A stretch of DNA of 64,000 nucleotides. Origin: Streptomyces sp. XM4193 (GTDB taxonomy: Bacteria; Actinomycetota; Actinomycetes; Streptomycetales; Streptomycetaceae). The translations under genes and the position numbers were made by a program. The notes below the pieces were generated by a model. That model did not search any database. It was given only the letters and a program-made list of their open reading frames with translations, and was not told the DNA's origin. This document shows positions 43,390 through 52,478 of this stretch, in pieces. The DNA lies in the NCBI RefSeq assembly GCF_023072595.1, contig NZ_JALLGK010000008.1, forward strand, positions 1 to 64,000, given 5' to 3'. The stretch's first letter is position 1, and the number at the start of each line of letters is the position of its first letter.

Positions 43390-44040
43390 ATGCCCAGCAC
43401 CACCGACTTCCGCAAGACCCTCACCGACCCGACCCCGCTCTACTTCGCCGCCGGTGTGATCGAGAAGGTCCGCGCCGAGGCCCCCGAGCGCATCGCACAG
43501 GTGCGGGCGACCGACCCGAAGGCCGTGCAGGAGCGCGTCCAGGGCGTTCTGGCCAACCTGGACGCCGACCTCAGGAAGCTGCGCGACCAGGCTCAGCACT
43601 TCGCGCTCCAGGGCGTCGGGTACGCCGCCGAGTACGCGGTGAAGGCCAAGGAGGGCTACGACTCCCTCGCCGAGCAGGGCAAGAACGCGGTGGAGAACTG
43701 GCGCGACCAGGGCGGCACCGCCGACTCCGTCACCTACGAGACGACCATCGAGCGCGAGCCGGTCACGGTCGCCGACAAGGGCACCGCGTCGCAGGACCGC
43801 GGCGAGACGAAGACCGCGCCCAAGAGCAGCACCGCCGGCACCGCGTCCAAGAGCACCACCGCCAAGAGCACCTCGAAGGCCGCGCCGAAGAGCACCGCCA
43901 AGACCTCGGCCGCGTCCTCCGCCACCTCCTCGAACGGTGTGTCGGCGAGCACCTCCGCGACCGGCGCCGGCGGGAGCCGGAAGACCACCGCGAAGAAGTC
44001 GGCACCCCGCAAGTCCGCGGCCCCGAAGTCCGACTCCTGA
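43390..44040 (+). CDS. HBHA-like (heparin-binding haemagglutinin homologue) protein
   Basis: A 216-aa protein. Residues 1 to about 115 form an amphipathic helical region (FAAGVIEKVRAEAPERIAQV, LANLDADLRKLRDQAQHFAL) like that of mycobacterial HBHA. The C-terminal 85 residues are a Lys/Ala/Ser/Thr-rich basic tail, which in HBHA binds sulfated glycans and is lysine-methylated. In Streptomyces a role at the envelope or in lipid-body or nucleic-acid binding is possible. The ATG has GGGAGG upstream. It lies between the XRE and DUF2516 genes in conserved order. Confidence 0.87.
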   Translation: MPSTTDFRKTLTDPTPLYFAAGVIEKVRAEAPERIAQVRATDPKAVQERVQGVLANLDADLRKLRDQAQHFALQGVGYAAEYAVKAKEGYDSLAEQGKNAVENWRDQGGTADSVTYETTIEREPVTVADKGTASQDRGETKTAPKSSTAGTASKSTTAKSTSKAAPKSTAKTSAASSATSSNGVSASTSATGAGGSRKTTAKKSAPRKSAAPKSDS

Positions 44041-44080
44041 CGGAGCCGCGGCGCGAAGCCGACAACCGAAGAGCAGCAGC

Positions 44081-44112
44081 GGGGCCGGGCAAGCAGGTGT
44101 TTGCCCGGCCCC
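44081..44112 (+). terminator. Terminator of the HBHA-like gene
   Basis: Perfect 12-bp arms (GGGGCCGGGCAA and TTGCCCGGCCCC) with an 8-nt loop, 40 bp after the stop. Confidence 0.75.
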
Positions 44113-44171
44113 GTCTGCGAGTAGCGTGGACGTAACGTACGCACGTTTCTGTGAGCAGGGTGGTGGCCGGA

Positions 44172-44510
44172 GTGCTGTTGCAGGGTTTCAACGACCTGTT
44201 GTTTTTCGTCTATCTGGCGATGCTGGTCATGGCCATCTTCTGCCTGGTGGACGCCCTGCTGCGGCGGGATGACGCCTTCGTCGCCGCGGACAAGAAGACC
44301 AAGAGCTTCTGGCTGATCATCATGGGCGTGACGGTGGCCGTGCACCTGTTCATCCCGTTCTTCTTCCTCAAGATCATCGGCCTGATCGCCAGCATCGTCT
44401 ACATCGTCGACGTGCGCCCCGCGCTCATCCAGGTCGGCGGCGGCCCCGCCGGCGGGCGCAGGGGCAGCAGCAGCGACGGCCCGTACGGTCCGTACAACGG
44501 CGGTCGCTGA
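44172..44510 (+). CDS. DUF2516 membrane protein
   Basis: A 112-aa membrane protein with three hydrophobic segments (about residues 5-28, 44-62 and 63-80, the last two close together) and a Gly/Ser/Tyr tail. The family signature is visible in FVYLAMLVMAIFCLVDALLRR and DKKTKSFWLIIMG. Function unknown, but it follows the HBHA-like gene across actinobacteria. The GTG at 44172 is preferred over one at 44151, which lacks a ribosome site. Confidence 0.85.
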   Translation: MLLQGFNDLLFFVYLAMLVMAIFCLVDALLRRDDAFVAADKKTKSFWLIIMGVTVAVHLFIPFFFLKIIGLIASIVYIVDVRPALIQVGGGPAGGRRGSSSDGPYGPYNGGR

Positions 44511-44671
44511 CACGGCAGTTCCGAGCCCGGGCCCGGCCCGTGCGGCAGCCGGGGACGGCAGCTCGCACGGCAGCCGGGCCCCTGCGTTTCAGCGCCCGGC
44601 ACCGCCGAGCGCTACGGCCGGTCAACGCGTCAGCCGGTCCGGTCAGCGAGTCAGCCGGTCGGCCGGTCCGG

Positions 44672-46111
44672 TCAGGCGGTCGCGCCGTCGTCGGTTCGAC
44701 GGGCGGGGGCACGGCCCAGCAGCAGTACCGCGAGGTCGTCGGACTGCTCCCCGCCGTTGAGGCGGCAGACGTCGCCGACCAGTCCGTCGAGGAGTTCCTG
44801 ACCGCACCGGCCCTCGGCGACTCCCCGCCCGACGAGCCCCAACATCCCGTCCTGGCCGAGGCGTTCGCCCTCCGGCCCGGTACGGCCCTCGATCAGCCCG
44901 TCGGTGTAGAGCAGCAGGCTCCACCCCTCGCCGAGCCGTACCCGGGTGTGCGGCCACTGCGCCTGCGGCAGCAGGCCGAGCGCCGGTCCGGCGAGGTCCT
45001 CGCGCAGCAGCCGCGGCCCGCCCTCGGCGTTGGCGAGTACGGGCGCCGGGTGTCCGGCGAGCCAGACGGTGGCCTCCGTTTCCTGCGGCGCGATGTCGAC
45101 CATGCACAGGGTCGCGAAGATCTCCTCGCTGGCGCGCTCGTGCTCCAGCACCCGCTGGAGGGTGCCGAGCAGCTCCGCCCCGAGGATGCCCGCGAAGACC
45201 AACGCGCGCCAGGCGATGCGGAGTTCGACGCCGAGCGCCGCCTCGTCCGGGCCGTGGCCGCAGACGTCGCCGATGACCACGTGGACCGTGCCGTCGGCGG
45301 TGCGGACGGTGTCGTAGAAGTCGCCGCCGAGCAGGGCCCTGGAGCGGCCCGGCCGGTAGCGGGAGGCGAAGTCCAGCCCGCTGCCGTCCAGCAACGGGGT
45401 GGGCAGCAGCCCGCGTTCGAGCCGCGCGTTCTCCTGGGCCCGCAGCCGGGACTCGGAGAGCTGGCGCTGGGCGAGGTCGGCCCGTTTGCGTTCGACGGCG
45501 TAGCGGATGGCACGGGTGAGCAGTCGGGCGTCCAGCTCGTGCCGGAAGAGCTGGTCCTGTGCCCCGATCCGTACCGCCTCGGCGGCGCGGTCCGCGTCGT
45601 CCTCGCCGGTCAGCACGAGTACGGCCTGTCGCGGCGCCATCCGCAACACCTCGCGCAGCACGTCGAGATCGCCGGTGGCGAGGTCGAGCAGGATGCAGTG
45701 GACGTCGTCGGTGAGCAGGCGTTCGGCCTCGGTGAGGTTGCGCGCGGTACGGACCCGCACCCGGCCGCCGCCCTCCCCCTCGGTGTGCAGCAGATCGGGC
45801 AGCGAGGCGGCGCCCGAGGGGTCGCCCTCGATCACCAGCAGCGTCTCCGCCTGGCGGGGCAGCAGGCCGGAGGCGGTCGCCGGCCGGTCCTCGGCCCCGT
45901 CGGGCCACGGGCCGGGCGTACGGCCGCGGGTGGGGGCGGGGACGAGGGCAGCGGTGGCCGTGCCCGGAGCGCCGTCCGCCCGGGGAGCACCCGAGGCGTC
46001 GGCGTCCGTCGCCGCGGCCGAGCCGGGGGCTCCGCCGGGCGCGGTGTGCGCGGTCCGGTCCTCGCGCGTGCCGTGGGCACCCGGCACGTCGCCGCCCGCT
46101 GGCAGGGGCAT
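44672..46111 (-). CDS. SpoIIE-type PP2C phosphatase with a degenerate receiver domain
   Basis: A 479-aa protein. After about 90 disordered residues comes a receiver-like domain (about 97-215), a linker helix (VERKRADLAQRQLSESRLRAQ), then the PP2C domain with LLGGDFYD, VVIGDVCGHGPDEAA and LLLYTDGLIEGR metal-binding motifs. Such enzymes dephosphorylate anti-sigma antagonists. The receiver keeps the phospho-acceptor region CILLDLATGD but has IEGDP where the acidic pair normally lies and Arg for the conserved Lys. The ATG at 46111 has AGAGGA upstream; 46177 is an alternative. Confidence 0.85.
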   Translation of the reverse strand: MPLPAGGDVPGAHGTREDRTAHTAPGGAPGSAAATDADASGAPRADGAPGTATAALVPAPTRGRTPGPWPDGAEDRPATASGLLPRQAETLLVIEGDPSGAASLPDLLHTEGEGGGRVRVRTARNLTEAERLLTDDVHCILLDLATGDLDVLREVLRMAPRQAVLVLTGEDDADRAAEAVRIGAQDQLFRHELDARLLTRAIRYAVERKRADLAQRQLSESRLRAQENARLERGLLPTPLLDGSGLDFASRYRPGRSRALLGGDFYDTVRTADGTVHVVIGDVCGHGPDEAALGVELRIAWRALVFAGILGAELLGTLQRVLEHERASEEIFATLCMVDIAPQETEATVWLAGHPAPVLANAEGGPRLLREDLAGPALGLLPQAQWPHTRVRLGEGWSLLLYTDGLIEGRTGPEGERLGQDGMLGLVGRGVAEGRCGQELLDGLVGDVCRLNGGEQSDDLAVLLLGRAPARRTDDGATA

Positions 46112-46552
46112 CGCGTTGTCCTCTTTCCCTCCCCCGAGGGGCACCGGCACCCGGCTCGTCGCGGGTGCCTCGTTCATCCTGGGGGACCATACCGGCCGGG
46201 GCGCCGCCGGTGGAACGGTCGCGCGCATCGTTTGCGGCACACAGCGGGGGCATATGCGGGCAGGTCGCCCCGAGTCGTTCCGCAGCCGCGGCGACAGGCC
46301 CGGCCCGACCGTTCGGGGACGTACCGGCCGGGAGGGGCGCCGCTGCGGGCTCCCGGCGCGGGAACGGCCGGTCCGCGCACCACCTGCGGCAACCCCCGTG
46401 CCCCGACTGCCCGTTCGGGCCCCGACCACCGACCGTCGACGGCCGCCCACTGGCCACCGACCAGCGACCGCCCACCGTCCACTGGTCACCGAACCGGCGT
46501 CGACAGCCGGGTCACCGAACCCGAACCACCGGGCCGCCGAGGCGGGCCGGGG
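46112..46552 (-). other. Gene-free spacer
   Basis: Lies between the PP2C and NlpC/P60 genes. The 46430-46500 part has short repeats of CCACTGG, CACCGACC and CCCACCG. I see no gene and no clean terminator hairpin, and open frames here are GC-rich artefacts. Confidence 0.45.
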
Positions 46553-47710
46553 TTACGCGTCGGGTCGGACGACGCCCTTGATCGGCAGCACCCCCACGCC
46601 CTCTATGCGTATCTGACGGCCGGTGCGGGGCGCGTGCACCATGGTGCCCTCGCCGACGTACATCCCGACGTGGCTGGCGTCGCCCTTGTAGATGATGAGG
46701 TCGCCGGGCCGCATCGAGGTCAGCTTCACCCGGTCCAGGCCGGCCCACTGCGCCTGCGAGGTGCGGGGTATCCGCAGGCCCGCCGACTCCCAGGCGCGCA
46801 GGGTGAGACCGGAGCAGTCGAAGGTCCCGGGGCCCGTCGCCCCCCACTTGTAGTCCTTGCCGATCTGGTCGAGCGCGAAGGCCAGCGCCCGCTTGCCCTT
46901 CTTGGACGCCTTGGCGGTGATCTCCTCCAGCACGCCGCTGCGCAGCCACTCCAGCTGGCGACGGTGGGCCGCGTCGTCCTCCAGGTCGAGCAGCAGCTCG
47001 CGCTCCTCCTCGGCGAGGTCCGCCTCCAGCTTCTCGGCCTTCTTCAGCTTGGCCTGGATCTCCTTCTTCGCCGAGGCGCGCTTCTTGCGTCCCGCCTCCA
47101 GCTTCTCCCAGTGCTCTGCGGCCTTCTTCGCGGAGCCCCGGAGCGACTTCTGGGTGCTGTCCAGCCGGTTGATGACGCCCTTGGTCGCCTGCTGGCCCTT
47201 GTAGAGCAGGCCGACCGAGCGCAGGAACTTCTCGGGGTCGCGTTCGAGGGTGAAGCGGCTGCTCACCGGCAGGCCGACACCGCGGTACTGGGCCCTGGCC
47301 ATGGCGCCCGCACGGTTGCTGAGGTTCTGCAGTCGGCCCTCGTTGTTCTCGATCTTCCGGGCCAGATCGGCGATCGCCTTCTCCTGCTTCTTCACCTTCA
47401 CCGCGGCGGCGTTGTACGCGTCGGTCGCCGAGCCGGCCTGGTCGTGGAGCTTGTCGATCTCCTTGCGGACCTTCTGGAGCCGCTTCGCCAACTCGGGGTC
47501 GATCTCCACCGGTTCGTCGGCGTCGTCGGCGTCGGCGTCGGAGCCGGGCCCGGACTCTCCGGCGCCGTTCTTCGGGTCGTCGGCCGGAGGGCTCGGGTCG
47601 CGGGTGCCGGGGGGCGGCGAGGGCTCCGCGTGTGCGACCCCTCCCGACGGTCCCGCCGGAACCAGCAGTACGGCCAGAGCGCAGACCAGGACTGTCCCCT
47701 TGCGGATCAC
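46553..47710 (-). CDS. Secreted NlpC/P60 peptidoglycan hydrolase (RipA-like)
   Basis: A 385-aa exported endopeptidase. Signal peptide 1-28 with cleavage after AHA, an acidic Pro/Asp linker, a long coiled coil (about 65-260) and a C-terminal NlpC/P60 domain (about 270-385) with catalytic Cys in FDCSGLT and His in SHVGMYVG. It would cleave peptide stems of peptidoglycan. The coiled coil is the kind that autoinhibits RipA-type enzymes or binds FtsX. The GTG at 47710 has GAGGGGAG upstream and begins the signal peptide properly. Confidence 0.92.
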   Translation of the reverse strand: MIRKGTVLVCALAVLLVPAGPSGGVAHAEPSPPPGTRDPSPPADDPKNGAGESGPGSDADADDADEPVEIDPELAKRLQKVRKEIDKLHDQAGSATDAYNAAAVKVKKQEKAIADLARKIENNEGRLQNLSNRAGAMARAQYRGVGLPVSSRFTLERDPEKFLRSVGLLYKGQQATKGVINRLDSTQKSLRGSAKKAAEHWEKLEAGRKKRASAKKEIQAKLKKAEKLEADLAEEERELLLDLEDDAAHRRQLEWLRSGVLEEITAKASKKGKRALAFALDQIGKDYKWGATGPGTFDCSGLTLRAWESAGLRIPRTSQAQWAGLDRVKLTSMRPGDLIIYKGDASHVGMYVGEGTMVHAPRTGRQIRIEGVGVLPIKGVVRPDA

Positions 47711-48106
47711 CGACGGCTCCCCTCCCCCGCGACGGGGGCGACGGCGCGACAACCCCCGCGCGGATCGTGTCATGTCGCAGGAGAATCCGACAGGGACGGC
47801 CGTGGACCGCGACAGTTCCGGGACAAAGGCACGCAGCGTCGTACACCACCGCCCGGAGGCCCGATGCAGTACCGCAACCGAGGCAACTGCACCGTCCGCC
47901 GAGGTTCACCTCGCGTTCACTCTCGACGGTCGGCGGCTTCACTTGATCTGCCTAATTTCGGCAGTACGGAGTGCGCGTCTCGCGCTTTCAGCGACGTTCA
48001 CGCCCCCTAGCTGATGAATGAGCACCCAGGACCGCGAGGTCCGAACCCACTCAATATCGTCCGCTTGCCGTCCCCACTCGGCGGGCTCAGGAAGGAACTG
48101 AACCAA
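47711..48106 (+). promoter_or_regulatory. pstS promoter and leader region
   Basis: No gene is supported between the divergent NlpC/P60 and pstS starts. The PHO box and -10 box place the pstS start site near 47965, leaving a leader of about 140 nt that contains the ribosome site AAGGAA. Confidence 0.6.
47904..47943 (+). promoter_or_regulatory. PHO box upstream of pstS
   Basis: Four 11-nt direct-repeat units in phase: GTTCACCTCGC, GTTCACTCTCG, ACGGTCGGCGG and CTTCACT. Three match the Streptomyces PhoP unit GTTCACC closely and the third is weak. A TAATTT -10 box follows at 47953-47958. Confidence 0.85.
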
Positions 48107-49240
48107 GTGAAGCTCCAGCGCAAGAACCGGCTTCGCGCCCTGTCTGTCAGCGCTCTCGCGGTCACCAGCGCCCTGGTGCTGTCCGCCTGCGGTTCGGACG
48201 ACAACACCGGGGGCGGCGGCTCCGAGGGCGGCCAGAAGGACGCCGGGGCCGCGGACATCAAGTGTGACGGCGACGGCAACCTCATCGCCTCCGGCTCCAG
48301 CGCGCAGAAGAACGCGGTGGACGCCTGGGTCCAGGCCTACCAGCAGGCGTGCTCCGGCACGAAGATCAACTACAAGGCCACCGGATCCGGCGCGGGCATC
48401 CAGGAGTTCCTCCAGGGCAAGACCGCGTTCGCCGGTTCGGACTCGGTCCTCAAGGAGGACGAGGTCGCGCAGTCGGCCAAGGTCTGCAAGTCCGGCAAGG
48501 CCGTCAACCTGCCGCTGCTGGCCGGACCGGTCGCCATCGGCTACAACCTCTCCGGTGTGGACGACCTCGTCCTGGACGCCTCGACCCTCGCCAAGATCTT
48601 CGACTCGAAGATCACCAAGTGGGACGACGCGGCCATCAAGAAGCTGAACCCCGACGCCGACCTGCCCTCGACCAAGATCCAGGCGTTCCACCGCTCGGAC
48701 GAGTCGGGCACCACCGACAACTTCACCAGCTACCTCGCCGCCGCGGCGTCGAGCGACTGGAAGCACGAGCCCGGCAAGGCGTGGGCCGCCAAGGGCGGCC
48801 AGTCCGCCGACGGTTCCGCCGGCGTCGCCAGCAACGTCAAGCAGACCGAAGGCGCCATCGGCTACTTCGAGCTCTCCTACGCCACCGGCAACAACATCCC
48901 GGCCGTCCAGCTGGACACCGGCGCCGGCGACCCGGTCGAGGCCACGGTGGAGAACTCCTCCGCCGCCGTCTCCGCCGGCAAGGTCGTCGGCAAGGACGGC
49001 GACCTCGCCATGGAGCTGGACTACGCGACCAAGGAAGAGGGCGCGTACCCGATCATCCTGGTCACCTACGAGATCGCCTGCGACAAGGGCAACAAGGCGG
49101 AGACCCTGCCCGCCACGAAGTCCTTCCTGAAGTACGCGGCCAGCGAGGACGGCCAGAAGCTCCTCGCCGACATCGACTACGCGCCGATGCCGGAGGAGAT
49201 CATCACCCAGGTCCGCAAGGCCGTCGACAGCCTGGCCTGA
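48107..49240 (+). CDS. pstS: Phosphate-binding lipoprotein PstS
   Basis: High-affinity phosphate receptor, 377 aa. Signal peptide with lipobox LSAC (cysteine near residue 25), a Gly/Ser linker, and the phosphate-binding fold. Residues typical of ligand contact are in GSSAQKNAVDAW and AGSDSVL in the first lobe, and HRSDESGTTDNF in the second. The GTG at 48107 (VKLQRKNRLRA) is chosen because it begins a proper signal peptide after AAGGAA; an in-frame ATG at 48014 would add a non-signal extension. First gene of the pst operon. Confidence 0.96.
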   Translation: MKLQRKNRLRALSVSALAVTSALVLSACGSDDNTGGGGSEGGQKDAGAADIKCDGDGNLIASGSSAQKNAVDAWVQAYQQACSGTKINYKATGSGAGIQEFLQGKTAFAGSDSVLKEDEVAQSAKVCKSGKAVNLPLLAGPVAIGYNLSGVDDLVLDASTLAKIFDSKITKWDDAAIKKLNPDADLPSTKIQAFHRSDESGTTDNFTSYLAAAASSDWKHEPGKAWAAKGGQSADGSAGVASNVKQTEGAIGYFELSYATGNNIPAVQLDTGAGDPVEATVENSSAAVSAGKVVGKDGDLAMELDYATKEEGAYPIILVTYEIACDKGNKAETLPATKSFLKYAASEDGQKLLADIDYAPMPEEIITQVRKAVDSLA

Positions 49241-49250
49241 CCCGGCCGGT

Positions 49251-49285
49251 CGGGGGCCGTCAGCCCACAGCCCGCTGACGGCCCC
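49251..49285 (+). terminator. Attenuator between pstS and pstC
   Basis: Perfect 13-bp arms (GGGGGCCGTCAGC and its complement) around a 9-nt loop, directly after pstS. It would give the usual excess of pstS over pstCAB transcripts. Confidence 0.75.
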
Positions 49286-49416
49286 CGCGCCACGCCGCGC
49301 GGCAGCCCGCGGCCTCCGCGCCCGCCACGCACAACCCCCACCACCCATCCGGTGCACCGCCGCCAGAGTCCGCCGCACTTCCCCGTCGGCGAGGCTCGCA
49401 CCAGACCGGAGAAACC

Positions 49417-50415
49417 ATGGAAACTGGCTCCACAAAGACCACCCCGCCGCCGGGCTCGCAGGATCCGGCGGCCGAGGGCGGTCCCAAGTCCGCCAAACGT
49501 CCCGGCGACCGGATCTTCCTCGGTCTGTCCAAGGGATCCGGAATCGTCCTGCTCGCGATCATGGCCGCGATCGCCGTCTTCCTGACCTGGCGCGCCGTGA
49601 TCGCCCTCGGCGAGAACGAGGGCAACTTCCTCACCACCTTCGAGTGGAGCGCCAACAGCGATCCGCCCGTGTTCGGCATCGCGGTGCTGGCCTTCGGCAC
49701 CATCGTGAGCTCGATCATCGCGATGCTCCTGGCCGTACCCGTCGCCGTCGGCATCGCCCTGTTCATCTCGCACTACGCCCCGCGCAGGCTGGCCGGCCCG
49801 CTGGCGTACGTGATCGACCTGCTCGCCGCCGTTCCCTCGATCGTGTACGGCCTGTGGGGCGCGCTCTTCCTGGTCCCGCACCTGGCCGGCCTCTACGAGT
49901 GGCTGGACGACTACCTCGGCTGGACCGGGATCTTCGAGTACGGCGGCGGCGCCCCGCGCTCGCTGTTCACCGTGGGCATCCTGCTGGCGATCATGATTCT
50001 GCCGATCGTCACCAACGTCTCCCGCGAGGTCTTCAAGCAGGCCCCCAAGATGCACGAGGAGGCCGCGCTCGCACTCGGTGCCACCCGCTGGGAGGTCATC
50101 CGGATGTCGGTGCTGCCCTTCGGCCGCTCCGGCGTCATCAGCGCCGCGATGCTCGGCCTGGGCCGTGCGCTCGGCGAGACGATGGCGGTCGCCACCGTGC
50201 TCTCGCCGAGCTTCGTCATCCACGCCTCGCTGCTCGACCCGGGCGGCGGCACCTTCGCGCAGAACATCGCCGCGGCGTTCAAGGAGGCCGGTGACATGGG
50301 CCGCAACGCCCTGATCGCCTCCGGCCTCGTCCTGTTCGTCATCACCCTGGTGGTCAACGGCGCGGCCCGACTGATCATCGCCCGCCGCAAGGAGTACTCG
50401 GGGGCCAACGCATGA
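49417..50415 (+). CDS. pstC: Phosphate ABC transporter permease PstC
   Basis: Membrane subunit of the Pst importer, 332 aa with six helices after a 40-residue hydrophilic N-terminus. The EAA loop reads HEEAALALGATRWEVIRMSVLP, and AVPSIVYGLWG is the conserved Pst segment. It ends in an ATGA overlap with pstA. Confidence 0.96.
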   Translation: METGSTKTTPPPGSQDPAAEGGPKSAKRPGDRIFLGLSKGSGIVLLAIMAAIAVFLTWRAVIALGENEGNFLTTFEWSANSDPPVFGIAVLAFGTIVSSIIAMLLAVPVAVGIALFISHYAPRRLAGPLAYVIDLLAAVPSIVYGLWGALFLVPHLAGLYEWLDDYLGWTGIFEYGGGAPRSLFTVGILLAIMILPIVTNVSREVFKQAPKMHEEAALALGATRWEVIRMSVLPFGRSGVISAAMLGLGRALGETMAVATVLSPSFVIHASLLDPGGGTFAQNIAAAFKEAGDMGRNALIASGLVLFVITLVVNGAARLIIARRKEYSGANA

Positions 50416-51488
50416 GCAACACCGTTATGGACAAGCCCCCCGTGAACTCGTCGCTGCCGCCCACCACGCTCAAGCAGCCGAGGCTGCCGCGCTGGGCACC
50501 CGTCGGGATCGCGCTGGTCTCGCTCGGTCTGGGCACGGGCCTCGGCCTGGTGGCCGGCTGGGAGAGCCAGGTGCAGTGGGGCCTGATCGCCGCGCTGCTC
50601 TACCTGCTGATCACCTACGTCCTCACCACCACCATCGAGGGCAAGCGGCAGGCCAAGGACCGGTTCGCCACCAGCCTGGTGTGGACGTCCTTCCTCATCG
50701 CCATCGTCCCGCTGGCCTCGCTGATCTGGGAGACCGTCGCCCGCGGTTCCAAGGTGGTCGACGGGTACTTCCTGACCCACTCCATGTTCGGCGTGCCGAA
50801 CATGTCCGAGGGCGGCGGCATCTACCACGCCCTGGTCGGCACCCTCCAGCAGGTCGGGATCGCCACGGTCATCTCGGCACCGATCGGTCTGCTGACCGCG
50901 ATCTACCTGGTCGAGTACGGCACCGGCAAGCTCGCCAAGGCCGTGACCTTCTTCGTCGACGTGATGACGGGCATCCCCTCGATCGTCGCCGGTCTGTTCG
51001 TCCTCAGCTTCTGGATCATCATCCTGGACTTCGGCTACAGCGGGTTCGCCGGTGCGATGGCGCTGTCGATCCTGATGATGCCGATCGTCGTGCGGTCCAC
51101 CGAGGAGATGCTCAAGCTCGTACCGAACGAGCTTCGCGAGGCGTCGTACGCGCTCGGTGTGCCCAAGTGGCGCACCATCCTCAAGGTCGTGCTGCCGACC
51201 GCGATCGGCGGCATCACCACGGGTGTGATGCTGGCGGTGGCCCGTATCGCCGGTGAGACCGCCCCGGTCATGCTGCTGGTCTTCGGCTCCCCGTCGATCA
51301 ACACCAACCCCTTCGAGGGCGAGCAGTCCTCGCTGCCGTACTTCATCTTCGAGCAGTGGGGCGCGGGCAACGACCCCAGCTACGACCGCGCCTGGGGTGC
51401 GGCTCTCGTGCTGATCGCCCTGGTGATGATCCTGAACCTGGCCGCCCGCGGGATCGCCCGCTGGAAGGCACCCAAGACCGGCCGCTGA
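50412..51488 (+). CDS. pstA: Phosphate ABC transporter permease PstA
   Basis: Second membrane subunit, 358 aa. Two N-terminal helices (about 30-72) precede the six-helix core, somewhat longer than E. coli PstA. DVMTGIPSIVAGLF and ELREASYALGVPKWRTILKVVLP are the family segments. It is translationally coupled to pstC and lies 33 bp before pstB. Confidence 0.96.
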   Translation: MSNTVMDKPPVNSSLPPTTLKQPRLPRWAPVGIALVSLGLGTGLGLVAGWESQVQWGLIAALLYLLITYVLTTTIEGKRQAKDRFATSLVWTSFLIAIVPLASLIWETVARGSKVVDGYFLTHSMFGVPNMSEGGGIYHALVGTLQQVGIATVISAPIGLLTAIYLVEYGTGKLAKAVTFFVDVMTGIPSIVAGLFVLSFWIIILDFGYSGFAGAMALSILMMPIVVRSTEEMLKLVPNELREASYALGVPKWRTILKVVLPTAIGGITTGVMLAVARIAGETAPVMLLVFGSPSINTNPFEGEQSSLPYFIFEQWGAGNDPSYDRAWGAALVLIALVMILNLAARGIARWKAPKTGR

Positions 51489-51521
51489 CCGGCCACGAAG
51501 AAGCAGAAGTGAGTGATTGAC

Positions 51522-52298
51522 ATGGCCAAGCGCATCGACGTCAGCGGCCTGACCGCCTTCTACGGCAGCCACAAGGCCATCGAGGACATCTCGATGACCG
51601 TCGAACCCCGCTCCGTGACGGCCTTCATCGGCCCGTCCGGCTGCGGCAAGTCCACCTACCTGCGCACCCTGAACCGGATGCACGAGGTCACCCCCGGCGG
51701 CCGCGTCGAGGGCAAGGTGATGCTGGACGGCGAGAGCCTCTACGGGCCCGGGGTCGACCCGGTGGCCGTGCGGCGCACCATCGGCATGGTCTTCCAGCGG
51801 CCGAACCCCTTCCCCACGATGTCCATCTACGACAACGTCGCCGCCGGGCTGAAGCTCAACGGTCTGACGAAGAAGTCCGAGCTGGACACGGTCGTGGAGA
51901 AGTCCCTCAAGGGCGCCAACCTCTGGAACGAGGTCAAGGACCGGCTCAACAAGCCCGGTTCGGGTCTCTCCGGCGGTCAGCAGCAGCGGCTGTGCATCGC
52001 CCGCGCCATCGCGGTCGAACCGCAGGTGCTGCTGATGGACGAGCCCTGCTCGGCGCTCGACCCGATCTCCACCCTGGCGATCGAGGACCTGATCGGTGAG
52101 CTGAAGGACCAGTTCACGATCGTCATCGTGACGCACAACATGCAACAGGCCGCGCGTGTCTCCGACCGCACGGCGTTCTTCAACCTCGCGGCCATCGGCC
52201 AGCCCGGCAAGCTGATCGAGATCGACGACACGGAGCGGATCTTCTCCAACCCGTCCGTCCAGGCCACCGAGGACTACATCTCCGGCCGCTTCGGCTGA
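51522..52298 (+). CDS. pstB: Phosphate ABC transporter ATP-binding protein PstB
   Basis: ATPase of the importer, 258 aa. Walker A GPSGCGKST, Q-loop MVFQRPNPFP, signature LSGGQQQR, Walker B VLLMDEPCSALDP and H-loop VTHNMQQAARVSD are intact. The ATG (MAKRIDVSG) at 51522 is preferred over an in-frame GTG at 51513, by comparison with the family start. Last gene of the operon, followed by a strong hairpin. Confidence 0.96.
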   Translation: MAKRIDVSGLTAFYGSHKAIEDISMTVEPRSVTAFIGPSGCGKSTYLRTLNRMHEVTPGGRVEGKVMLDGESLYGPGVDPVAVRRTIGMVFQRPNPFPTMSIYDNVAAGLKLNGLTKKSELDTVVEKSLKGANLWNEVKDRLNKPGSGLSGGQQQRLCIARAIAVEPQVLLMDEPCSALDPISTLAIEDLIGELKDQFTIVIVTHNMQQAARVSDRTAFFNLAAIGQPGKLIEIDDTERIFSNPSVQATEDYISGRFG

Positions 52299-52362
52299 GT
52301 GGTTCCGCGACCGCCGGTCGCGCACACGTCTGCGGTGCTGCATGGCGGTGCCACCGCAGGCA

Positions 52363-52399
52363 GAGGGCCCGCCCCCGTTCGATCCGGGGGCGGGCCCTC
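52363..52399. terminator. Bidirectional terminator between pstB and the Pit gene
   Basis: Perfect 15-bp arms (GAGGGCCCGCCCCCG and its complement) around a 7-nt loop. It lies between convergent genes. Confidence 0.85.
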
Positions 52400-52478
52400 G
52401 TGTTCACCGACACGCGGCGCGGTGCCTGTGGTGTGGCGTGACGCGGTGCCCGAGACGCGATGTGCGCGGAAGGCTACG

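Noticed and set aside
48014..48106. Upstream ATG for PstS
   Set aside because: It would place 31 hydrophilic residues before the signal peptide. The GTG at 48107 follows a ribosome site and matches the known PstS start.
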